Shown here one piece after another: positions 1 through 5,651 of a stretch of DNA of 7,159 bases. The notes beneath the pieces were generated by a model, which had not been told where the DNA came from, did no database searches, and was given only the letters and a program-made list of their open reading frames with translations. The stretch's first letter is position 1; every line of letters starts with the position of its first letter. A program made the translations under genes and the position numbers. The DNA is from Azohydromonas lata NBRC 102462 (GTDB lineage Bacteria > Pseudomonadota > Gammaproteobacteria > Burkholderiales > Burkholderiaceae_C). The stretch is taken from the NCBI GenBank assembly GCA_945878385.1, contig CAMCTE010000140.1, positions 1 to 7,159 of the forward strand. The letters run 5' to 3'.

Positions 1-871
1 TGCAGGACACGCGGCCGCGCACCAGAGACAACAAGGCCTGCGCATGCGCGTCACTGTCGTTGACACCATCGAGCATGCAGTACTCGAAGGTGATGAAGTC
101 ACGCGGTGCTGCAGCCAAATAGCGCTTGCAGGCCGTCAACAGTTCCTGCAACGGGTACTTGCGATTGATGGGCACCAGGTCGTCGCGCAGGGTGTCATCG
201 GGCGCGTGCAGGCTCACCGCGAGCGCCACCGGGCAGTCGGTCATCAGCCGTTCGATCATCGGCACCACGCCCGAGGTGCTGACCGTCACCCGGCGACGCG
301 ACAGCCCGTAGCCGTGGTCGTCCAGCATCGCCCGCAATGCAGGCACCAAGGCACCATAGTTCTGCAGCGGCTCCCCCATGCCCATCATCACCACATTGGT
401 GACCGCGCGCTCGCCGTCGGGCAACTGAAGCCGCCGACGCAGCTGATGCTCGGCGTACCACAGCTGCGCCAGGATCTCTCCCGTGGTCAGATTGCGGCTG
501 AAACCCTGATGCCCCGTCGAGCAGAAACGGCATCCCACCGCACAGCCCGCCTGCGAAGACACACACAGCGTGCCGCGGTCGTCCTCCGGGATGAACACGG
601 TTTCCACCGCATTGCCACCGCCCACGTCGAACAGCCATTTCACGGTGCCGTCGCGGGACACCTGCTCGCTGATCACCTGCAGCGGCGCGACCTGCGCAAA
701 ACCTACAAGCTTTTGGCGCAAGGACTTCGCCAGATCGGACATCTGCTCGAAATCCGCCACACCGCGCTGGTGGATCCAACGGAACAGTTGCGTGGCGCGA
801 AAGGGCTTCTCACCCTGCTCGACGCACCAGCGGGTCAGCCCATCACGGTCAAAGTCGAGCAGGTTGATCAT
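1..871 (-). CDS. rlmN: RlmN, dual-specificity 23S rRNA/tRNA adenine-C2 methyltransferase (3' end outside window)
   Basis: Radical-SAM enzyme that methylates C2 of A2503 in 23S rRNA and A37 of certain tRNAs in the cytoplasm. 290 codons are visible. The N-terminus (MINLLDFDRDGL) and the accessory domain lie in residues 1-90. The CxxxCxxC cluster is C110-A-V-G-C114-R-F-C117, which should bind the 4Fe-4S/SAM centre. C103 sits seven residues earlier, where E. coli RlmN has C118. MGMGEPLQNY (163-172), VTVSTSGVVP (195-204) and LAVSLHAPDD (217-226) are conserved core motifs. The frame is open to the window edge, so the last roughly 80-100 residues, including the methyl-carrying second catalytic Cys, are not visible. 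The ATG at 869-871 is chosen because the family starts MxNLL; no strong Shine-Dalgarno precedes it. It lies 49 bp downstream of ndk, a common Burkholderiales pairing, with a strong hairpin in the gap. Identification is very secure. Confidence 0.96.
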   Translation of the reverse strand, partial: MINLLDFDRDGLTRWCVEQGEKPFRATQLFRWIHQRGVADFEQMSDLAKSLRQKLVGFAQVAPLQVISEQVSRDGTVKWLFDVGGGNAVETVFIPEDDRGTLCVSSQAGCAVGCRFCSTGHQGFSRNLTTGEILAQLWYAEHQLRRRLQLPDGERAVTNVVMMGMGEPLQNYGALVPALRAMLDDHGYGLSRRRVTVSTSGVVPMIERLMTDCPVALAVSLHAPDDTLRDDLVPINRKYPLQELLTACKRYLAAAPRDFITFEYCMLDGVNDSDAHAQALLSLVRGRVSC

Positions 872-889
872 GGATGTCCGGGCGCGCTC

Positions 890-910
890 GGGCTGCGTGC
901 AACGCAGCCC
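890..910 (-). promoter_or_regulatory. Perfect 9-bp hairpin between ndk and rlmN
   Basis: The arms GGGCTGCGT and ACGCAGCCC are perfectly complementary around a 3-nt loop. In the minus-strand transcript the hairpin begins 10 nt after the ndk stop and ends 18 nt before the rlmN ATG. No T-run follows, so it does not look like an intrinsic terminator. It could stabilise the ndk message end, attenuate read-through or limit rlmN translation. The structure is seen directly; the role is inference. Confidence 0.5.
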
Positions 911-920
911 TTGCGGTACC

Positions 921-1346
921 TCAGCGGCTGTACACGTTCATGCCGGGGAAGAAGAACGCCACTTCCACTGCGGCGGTTTCGGGTGCGGCCGAGCCGTGCA
1001 CGGCGTTGGCGTCGATGCTGTCGGCGAAGTCCGCACGAATGGTGCCCTTCTCGGCCTTCTTGGGGTCGGTGGCGCCCATGAGTTCGCGGTTCTTGGCGAT
1101 GGCATTCTCGCCTTCCAGGGCCTGGATCATCACCGGGCCGGAAATCATGAAGTCCACCAGATCCTTGAAGAAGGGCCGTGCCTTGTGCACTGCATAGAAG
1201 GCCTCGGCCTCACCGCGCGAGAGGTGAGCCATCTTGGCGGCCACGACCTTCAGGCCTGCGCCCTCAAAGCGTGCGTAGATCTGTCCGATCACGTTCTTGG
1301 CCACAGCGTCGGGCTTGATGATGGACAGGGTGCGTTCGATAGCCAT
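921..1346 (-). CDS. ndk: Nucleoside diphosphate kinase
   Basis: Transfers the gamma phosphate from ATP to nucleoside diphosphates through a phosphohistidine intermediate, balancing the NTP and dNTP pools in the cytoplasm. The 141-residue protein has the standard bacterial length. It starts MAIERTLSIIKPDAV, with the nucleotide-binding K11, and carries the active-site signature NAVHGS with catalytic H117 at the canonical position. RPFF (57-60) and GPVMIQALEGENAI (70-83) are further conserved blocks. The ATG at 1344-1346 is preceded by a good Shine-Dalgarno (GGAGAAG on the minus strand, 1351-1357) at suitable spacing, so the start is firm. It follows rluB after 97 bp that contain a promoter-like element, and it precedes rlmN. 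It is therefore probably transcribed from its own promoter, perhaps also by read-through from rluB. Confidence 0.98.
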   Translation of the reverse strand: MAIERTLSIIKPDAVAKNVIGQIYARFEGAGLKVVAAKMAHLSRGEAEAFYAVHKARPFFKDLVDFMISGPVMIQALEGENAIAKNRELMGATDPKKAEKGTIRADFADSIDANAVHGSAAPETAAVEVAFFFPGMNVYSR

Positions 1347-1350
1347 TTTT

Positions 1351-1357
1351 CTTCTCC
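1351..1357 (-). promoter_or_regulatory. Ribosome binding site of ndk
   Basis: GGAGAAG on the minus strand, four bases before the ndk ATG (counting the AAAA spacer). It is the clearest Shine-Dalgarno in the window and fixes the ndk start. Confidence 0.8.
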
Positions 1358-1375
1358 GGGTAGGAATTGAGCAAA

Positions 1376-1411
1376 GTTTTAGATTTTAGATCAGCGGCGA
1401 AAACGCAAGGC
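1376..1411 (-). promoter_or_regulatory. Probable ndk promoter with a TAAAAT -10 box
   Basis: In the only AT-rich patch of the rluB-ndk gap, the minus strand reads TAAAAT (1383-1388) followed by TAAAAC (1376-1381), forming a tandem TCTAAAA repeat. The -10 match is good, but the -35 region is poor: a TTGCGT (1403-1408) lies only 14 bp upstream of the -10. Transcription would start near 1376, giving a leader of about 30 nt that includes the Shine-Dalgarno. The rest of the gap (1412-1446) shows no clear signal. Confidence 0.5.
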
Positions 1412-1446
1412 CGGGCGCGGTTGCACACCCAAAACGCCAGGCGGTT

Positions 1447-3642
1447 TCAGCGCCCACGGCGGCCGCGGCCGGGTTTGCCACTGCGCCCCAGCGCCGCATC
1501 GGCGCCGATGTAGCCCACCGCGGTGCGCATCGGGTCGGGTTGAGCCGCGCCTTTGCCGGAGCCGCCGCTGCCCGCTCCCCCCTGGCCACCGTGGGCGCCC
1601 GGGCCGCCCGATCGGGCCGGGCGTCCGGACCCCGGCCCGCCCGCAGGCTTGCCCTTTCCACGCCCGCCGCCACCTGTTTTCGGGCCACCCCGGTCCTGGC
1701 CAGACCCCTGGCCCGCGCCGCGCGGGCCGTTGGCCGAGCGGCCGCGCCCGGGTCGCCCGGCGCCACCTGCACCACCGCCACCCCCCTTGCCCGCGAATCG
1801 ACGGTCAAAGGTCTGTTGCAGTGGATTGGGAATCGGTCCCTCATCGTCGCGGTGGTCCTCGGGCGGGTCGTCTCGATCATCGGCACGGCGCGACTCCTGC
1901 AGCGCCCTCTTGTCGTAAGTCTGCTGCAGCGGGTTCGGAATCGGACCATCTTCGCCGTACTCGCGCCGCGGCTTGCGTTGCGCCTCTTTCAGCGCGCGCT
2001 GATCGAAAGTCTGTTGCAAAGGATTGGGAATGGGGTCGTCCTCGCCATACTCCCGCTTGGGCCGGCGCTGAAGCTCCTTGAAAGCGCGCTTGTCGTAGGT
2101 CTGCTGCAGCGGGTTGGGGATCGGCCCCTCCTCGGAACGCTCGCGGCGCTCGCGGCGCGGCGGGCGGTCCTGCGGCGGTCGATCGGGCATGCGGTCAGCC
2201 GAACGGTCGGGGCCACGGCCCGCGCCGCGCTCTCGCGGGCCCTTGGCCTGAACGCCGTCTCGCGGCTTGCCGTCCCGCGACTGGCCGTCTCGCGATTGGC
2301 CGTCTCGTGATTGGCCGCGCCCACGGTCATTGGAGCGACCCCGAACGCCCGTGAGTTGCTGCAGTTGCACCACATCCCGCTCATCGAGGTCCACCCATGC
2401 GCCTCGCTTGAGCCCGCGCGGCAGCACCACACAGCCGTAGCGGATGCGGATCAGGCGGCTGACCGTCAGGCCCACGGCGTCGAACAGACGCCGCACCTCG
2501 CGGTTGCGCCCTTCGTTGAGCACCACGCGGTACCAATGGTTGACCCCTTCACCGCCACCATCCTCGATGCTGATGAATGCAGCCGTCTGGCCTTCGATTT
2601 CCACACCCTGCACCAGCCGCTCTCGGGATTCCTCGTCGAGCCGACCCAAAACCCGCACGGCATATTCGCGCTCCACGCCGAAACGCGGGTGCATCAGTTG
2701 ATTGGCCAGTTCGCCCGAATTGGTGAACAACAACAAGCCTTCGGTGTTGAGGTCCAGTCGGCCCACCGATTGCCACTTGCCCTGCGGCAGGCGCGGCAGC
2801 CGCCGGAATACCGTTGGGCGCTGCTGGGGGTCGTCGTGCGTGACCACTTCGCCCACCGGCTTGTGATACGCCAATACCCGGGGACGCCCCTGCCGCAGCC
2901 GAATGCGGGCAGGCTTGCCATCAATCTGCACGCGGTCCCCGTGGCTGATGCGCTGGCCGGTGTGGGCCACCTCGCCATTGACCGTCACTCGGCCCGCTTC
3001 GATCATGGCTTCGAGGTCTCGCCTGGAACCCAAACCCGACTGGGCCAACACCTTGTGCAACTTGGGCGCGTCCGGGTCGGGCGCCAGCACACGGCGATGT
3101 TCCAGCCCCTCATCGGCTTCCTGCGCGACTCCCGCTTCCCCCCTCTCGCTGCCGTCTTCGCTCTCCAGAGCAGAACGGTCAGAGGCGCCCGCCTCGTGCA
3201 CATGCCGGTCCGGTTCCGAATGGGAATCGGTTTCAGGTCCCCCATCGGGCTCGGCACCGTGTGCATGCTCAGAAGTGCCGCCGGGGCTATCCGGCACACC
3301 CGCCCCATCGCCCAGCCCTTCAGGCACCTGTGCTTCGGCCAGTGCGTCGTAGGCCCCGGAAATCACCTCGCCAAACAGGGCCGCGGCCACCTCGCGTACG
3401 GCCGGGTCCAATGGAACAGCCTCCAACCTTGGGCGCGTGTGCTCATTCGGCCGGCCCTCCAGCGTCGAATCGGCCCCAACCGCCTGCGCCTCCCCGCCAC
3501 GCTTGCCGCGGCTGCGGCGGCGTCTGCGGTTCTTGCCTGCACCGGCCGCAGAATCGCCCTCTTGTACACCGGACGCCTGTGGGGCGGAGTTCGCATCATC
3601 ACCACCGGGCTCTTGGATCGGTTCGTCGGGCATGTCGTTCAT
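1447..3642 (-). CDS. rluB: RluB-type 23S rRNA pseudouridine synthase with long N- and C-terminal extensions
   Basis: RsuA/RluB-family enzyme expected to make pseudouridine 2605 (E. coli numbering) of 23S rRNA. At 731 residues it is about two and a half times the E. coli length. Residues 1-190 are an acidic, low-complexity extension with a basic patch (37-49) and a helical-looking island (78-105). The S4 RNA-binding domain is at about 193-245 (KLHKVLAQSGLGSRRDLE). The catalytic domain is about 252-430, with the active-site Asp D297 in GRLDLNTEGLLL and the RluB-like blocks NHWYRVVLNEGRNREVRRL (368-386) and YGCVVLPRGLKRG (402-414). Residues 431-731 are a disordered Arg/Gly-rich tail with RDGQS repeats, four PIPNPLQQT units, a Gly-rich stretch and a terminal PDPMRTAVGYIGAD element. 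The ATG overlaps the scpB stop (ATGA) and has no Shine-Dalgarno, suggesting coupled translation; M4 is an alternative start. RluB is favoured over RluE/RluF by the conserved blocks. Confidence 0.92.
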   Translation of the reverse strand: MNDMPDEPIQEPGGDDANSAPQASGVQEGDSAAGAGKNRRRRRSRGKRGGEAQAVGADSTLEGRPNEHTRPRLEAVPLDPAVREVAAALFGEVISGAYDALAEAQVPEGLGDGAGVPDSPGGTSEHAHGAEPDGGPETDSHSEPDRHVHEAGASDRSALESEDGSERGEAGVAQEADEGLEHRRVLAPDPDAPKLHKVLAQSGLGSRRDLEAMIEAGRVTVNGEVAHTGQRISHGDRVQIDGKPARIRLRQGRPRVLAYHKPVGEVVTHDDPQQRPTVFRRLPRLPQGKWQSVGRLDLNTEGLLLFTNSGELANQLMHPRFGVEREYAVRVLGRLDEESRERLVQGVEIEGQTAAFISIEDGGGEGVNHWYRVVLNEGRNREVRRLFDAVGLTVSRLIRIRYGCVVLPRGLKRGAWVDLDERDVVQLQQLTGVRGRSNDRGRGQSRDGQSRDGQSRDGKPRDGVQAKGPRERGAGRGPDRSADRMPDRPPQDRPPRRERRERSEEGPIPNPLQQTYDKRAFKELQRRPKREYGEDDPIPNPLQQTFDQRALKEAQRKPRREYGEDGPIPNPLQQTYDKRALQESRRADDRDDPPEDHRDDEGPIPNPLQQTFDRRFAGKGGGGGAGGAGRPGRGRSANGPRGAGQGSGQDRGGPKTGGGGRGKGKPAGGPGSGRPARSGGPGAHGGQGGAGSGGSGKGAAQPDPMRTAVGYIGADAALGRSGKPGRGRRGR
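1795..2130 (-). repeat. Four-copy PIPNPLQQT repeat in the RluB tail
   Basis: Encodes RluB residues 505-616. Copies of [GD]PIPNPLQQT[YF]D[KQR]R start at residues 506, 536, 566 and 602 (DNA 2083-2127, 1993-2037, 1903-1947, 1795-1839). The first two units are full 30-residue repeats with the same spacer end (REYGED), the third is 36 residues and the fourth is partial. Units 1 and 2 are identical at 23 of 30 residues by eye. The PNPLQQT core is invariant while the linkers vary, which suggests a selected short linear motif. Confidence 0.93.
2254..2307 (-). repeat. Short 15-bp tandem repeat encoding RDGQS units in RluB
   Basis: RluB residues 446-463 read as consecutive RDGQS, RDGQS, RDGKP and RDG units, from 15-bp near-identical DNA copies. 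It lies at the junction between the catalytic domain and the disordered tail and probably arose by replication slippage. Confidence 0.85.
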
Positions 3643-4361
3643 GTGTGGGTGGGTTCGGTGGGAGAGTCAGGCGGGGCCGGTGCGGGTTCACCGCCGACCG
3701 GTACGGGTTCACTGTCGGCCAGCGCCGTGCGGGGGGCGTCCGGTGTTTCGCTGTCGGCCGCATCAGCCTGAGCGTTGTCCAAAGGCAGCAGCGCCTGCTC
3801 GGCGCCGCTGAGCAAGTCTTCATCAGGGGCCGGCAGCGCCCGTGCAATGGCCGGTCCATCCAGCATCGGAAGGTCGCGCAATCCACCCAATCCCAAGTCA
3901 TCCAGAAACTGGCGGGTGGTTGCATAGAGCGCAGGTCGGCCCGGCGCCTCGCGGTGGCCGATCACTTCGATCCAACCGCGGTCCTCCAACTGTTTGACGA
4001 TGGGCGTGGCCACCGTCACCCCGCGGATGTCCTCGATGTCGCCACGAGTGACCGGTTGGCGGTAGGCGATGATGGCCAAGGTCTCCATCACGGCGCGGGA
4101 ATAGCGCGGCGGCTTTTCCGGGTGCAGCCTGTCCAGGAAATGGCGCATATCGGCTCGGCTCTGGAACCGCCAACCCGAGGCCAATTCCACCAGTTCCACG
4201 CCGCGGCCCGCCCATTCCTGTTGCAGGGACTCCAGCAATTCACGGATTTGAGGGGACTCGAGCTGTTCTTCAAACAGGGCCTTCATGTCGCGCAACGCCA
4301 TCGGTTGCGATGCACACAGGAGCGCCGTCTCGAGTACCCGTTTGGCTTCGGATGTTTCCAT
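3639..4361 (-). CDS. scpB: SMC-ScpAB complex subunit ScpB
   Basis: Winged-helix kleisin-interacting subunit that, with ScpA, closes the SMC ring and helps chromosome condensation and segregation on the nucleoid. The protein is 240 residues. The first winged-helix domain is about 4-75 (AKRVLETALLCASQPMAL, then a GWRFQSR strand at 63-69). The second is about 84-155 and contains the family signature YSRAVMETLAIIAYRQPVTR (87-106) with DIEDIRGV, followed by GRPALYATT and QFLDDLGL. Residues 160-240 are a Pro/Ala/acidic low-complexity tail. The ATG at 4359-4361 is chosen because an in-frame stop lies only 18 bp upstream; its Shine-Dalgarno is weak. The stop overlaps the rluB ATG by four bases. ScpA is not next to it in this window; its usual partner must lie elsewhere. 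Identification is secure. Confidence 0.95.
   Translation of the reverse strand: METSEAKRVLETALLCASQPMALRDMKALFEEQLESPQIRELLESLQQEWAGRGVELVELASGWRFQSRADMRHFLDRLHPEKPPRYSRAVMETLAIIAYRQPVTRGDIEDIRGVTVATPIVKQLEDRGWIEVIGHREAPGRPALYATTRQFLDDLGLGGLRDLPMLDGPAIARALPAPDEDLLSGAEQALLPLDNAQADAADSETPDAPRTALADSEPVPVGGEPAPAPPDSPTEPTHT
3679..3720 (-). repeat. 21-bp imperfect tandem duplication in the scpB tail
   Basis: Two adjacent 21-bp copies (3679-3699 and 3700-3720) match at 17 of 21 positions and encode the related seven-residue units ADSEPVP and VGGEPAP in the disordered C-terminal tail of ScpB. A weaker partial copy is seen near 3741-3758. Probably slippage with no functional consequence. Confidence 0.6.
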
Positions 4362-4393
4362 GTCGAGAAGTCCGCGTCAAAGCGGACAGGCCA

Positions 4394-4552
4394 TCAGGAT
4401 GGGGCCGCGCCGACAAAGCGCTGGCATTGGATCGGGGACAGGGGCGGTTGCAGGGCGGGGCCGCATGGGCTGGGGGCCACCGCGTGGTGCCCACACTGCG
4501 CGCAGGCAACGCGCGTCGCGCCTTCACCCGACCCCATCAACCGGCAGCGCAC
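4394..4552 (-). CDS. Probable small cysteine-rich protein with a CxxC motif (52 residues)
   Basis: Not recognised as a named family. The minus strand has an open frame from a GTG at 4550-4552 to a TGA at 4394-4396. The predicted protein has cysteines at 3, 17, 20, 30 and 43, with V-A-C17-A-Q-C20-G-H-H followed by S-P-C30-G and I-Q-C43-Q-R-F-V, a spacing that could bind zinc or another metal. Its codons show the expected high-GC bias: roughly 83% G/C at third positions, above first (about 73%) and second (about 67%), counted by eye. It fits neatly between rluD (31 bp) and scpB (32 bp) on the same strand. A GGGCGAG just upstream is a modest ribosome site. Alternative starts are TTG at 4573 and ATG at 4537. 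No signal peptide or membrane segment is visible. It could be chance, but frame bias, spacing and Cys pattern together favour a real gene. Confidence 0.5.
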   Translation of the reverse strand: MRCRLMGSGEGATRVACAQCGHHAVAPSPCGPALQPPLSPIQCQRFVGAAPS

Positions 4553-4583
4553 GTGCTCGCCCGGCGCCGGCAATTGCCCGATT

Positions 4584-5579
4584 CTAACCGACCGGAGCCA
4601 CCTGGCTCCAGGCCGCTTGCAGGTCGGGCGGCAGGCCGGCCTCCACGAAGAGTTCCTGCCCGGTCGCCGGGTGAACCAGAGCCAGCCGCCACGCGTGCAG
4701 GGCCTGCCGCGTCATGCCCAAGGCCGGTACACCCCCATACAGAACATCCGCCACCAAAGGATGCCCCAGGTGGGCCATGTGAACACGAATCTGGTGGGTA
4801 CGGCCCGTGTGCAGATGGCACTCCACGGCCGTATGGCCGCTGGGTGAGCGTGCCAGCACCCGAACCGTTGTCCTGGAGGGTTTGCCCGAGGCCAGAACGC
4901 CCATGCGGATACGCGACCGGGGATCTCGTCCCAGCGGTGCTTGCACATCCTGCTCATCCAAGCGCAGATGCCGCTGCGCGATGGCTCTGTACACACGCTG
5001 CACTTCGCGCGCAGCGATAGCGCGCACCAAGGACTGCATCGTGGGCAGGGTCTTGGCCACCACCATGACCCCGGAAGTGTCCATATCCAACCGGTGGACG
5101 ATGCCCGCCCGCGGCAAGGCGGCAGCCCCAGAGTGGTGGGCCAAAAGTCCATTGAGCAGGGTCCCGCTCCAATGGCCCGGTGCCGGGTGCACCACCAGGC
5201 CGGCGGGTTTGTCCACGATCAGCAGATGTTCGTCCTCGAACAGGACGACCAGGGACATGGGCTCCGCACGAAAAGCCTGGGCCTGTGCGGTGGGCAGCAG
5301 TTGCACAGCCACCCGTTGCCCCAAGCGGAGTTTGCGCGAGGCCGCCGAGGCCACGGCGCCGTCCACCGTCACGCACTCGCGTGAAATCAGCGACTGCAGA
5401 TGGCTTCGGGAGAACTCCGGCGCCTGGCGCACGAGGGCCTTGTCGAGTCGCGCGCCATGGTCCTGCTCATCCACCTGCCAGGCCCGTGTCTCGGCTTGCG
5501 GCAACGCATCGTCTTGGCCCCCCAATTCATCGGGGTCAAGCAGGTCGTTTTCAGTGGAATCCAGGGTCTGTTCGTGCAT
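4584..5579 (-). CDS. rluD: RluD, 23S rRNA pseudouridine 1911/1915/1917 synthase
   Basis: Makes the three pseudouridines of helix 69 in 23S rRNA, at the subunit interface. With the ATG at 5577-5579 it has 331 residues, normal for the family. An acidic N-terminus (1-40) is followed by an S4 domain (about 42-95, GARLDKALVRQAPEFSRSHL) and the catalytic RluA-family domain (about 105-315). The catalytic D165 lies in HRLDMDTSGVMVVAK. VDKPAGLVVHP (122-132) and LHTGRTHQIRVHMAHLGHPL (256-275) are signature blocks; the latter with YGG fits RluD. An in-frame TTG at 5603 would add eight residues and has a better Shine-Dalgarno (GGGAG, five bases upstream). The ATG is preferred only on codon grounds, so the start is uncertain. 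It is divergent from bamD, a common betaproteobacterial arrangement. It is probably the first gene of the minus-strand cluster. Confidence 0.95.
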   Translation of the reverse strand: MHEQTLDSTENDLLDPDELGGQDDALPQAETRAWQVDEQDHGARLDKALVRQAPEFSRSHLQSLISRECVTVDGAVASAASRKLRLGQRVAVQLLPTAQAQAFRAEPMSLVVLFEDEHLLIVDKPAGLVVHPAPGHWSGTLLNGLLAHHSGAAALPRAGIVHRLDMDTSGVMVVAKTLPTMQSLVRAIAAREVQRVYRAIAQRHLRLDEQDVQAPLGRDPRSRIRMGVLASGKPSRTTVRVLARSPSGHTAVECHLHTGRTHQIRVHMAHLGHPLVADVLYGGVPALGMTRQALHAWRLALVHPATGQELFVEAGLPPDLQAAWSQVAPVG

Positions 5580-5613
5580 GGAAGAGGTCCGGCGGCCCAG
5601 CAAGGTGGCTCCC

Positions 5614-5619
5614 TATAAT
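5614..5619 (+). promoter_or_regulatory. TATAAT -10 box of the bamD promoter
   Basis: A perfect TATAAT sits 32 bp before the bamD ATG in the 72-bp divergent gap (5580-5651). No recognisable -35 lies 16-18 bp upstream; that stretch is GC-rich and overlaps the 5' end of rluD. The other strand reads ATTATA here, so the rluD promoter may use the same AT-rich patch. Transcription of bamD would start around 5626. Confidence 0.55.
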
Positions 5620-5651
5620 CGAGTCGCTACCACGCCGCGGATTTCCACGCC

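Noticed and set aside
195..779. Minus-strand open frame of 194 codons inside rlmN
   Set aside because: It is a different frame of the same strand within rlmN; Gly/Arg/Ala-rich shadow.
44..1081. Plus-strand open frame of 345 codons over rlmN and ndk
   Set aside because: It is antisense to two firmly identified genes. Its composition (His-, Arg- and Gln-rich, no family motif) is typical of a high-GC shadow frame.
1431..1447. Possible intrinsic terminator after rluB
   Set aside because: The stem is only about six base pairs with a bulge and is followed by just four T residues and then GGG, too weak to call.
1795..2307. Repeats at DNA level considered as CRISPR or a mobile element
   Set aside because: They are in frame within rluB, encode a conserved peptide motif with coding drift, and lack the uniform short repeats and unique spacers of a CRISPR array.
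1540..2310. Plus-strand open frame opposite the repeat-coding tail of rluB
   Set aside because: Its apparent internal repeats (LLQR..GNR) are only the antisense reading of the PIPNPLQQT repeats.
1447..3642. Unusual length of rluB considered as a gene fusion or a frameshift artefact
   Set aside because: The catalytic core is intact and the extra parts are low-complexity extensions rather than a second enzyme domain; the frame is continuous with no sign of a shift.
2311..3771. Plus-strand open frame of 486 codons opposite rluB
   Set aside because: It mirrors rluB and the end of scpB and has no recognisable domain. The length is explained by the scarcity of stops in GC-rich DNA.
4270..4527. 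Alternative minus-strand frame of 85 codons in the rluD-scpB gap
   Set aside because: It overlaps scpB by about 90 bp in another frame, is Arg/Pro-rich and lacks motifs. The frame at 4394-4552 has better bias and spacing.
3261..4847. Plus-strand open frame of 528 codons crossing rluB, scpB and rluD
   Set aside because: It crosses several real genes and intergenic gaps on the opposite strand. The Arg/Pro/His-rich product has no family features.
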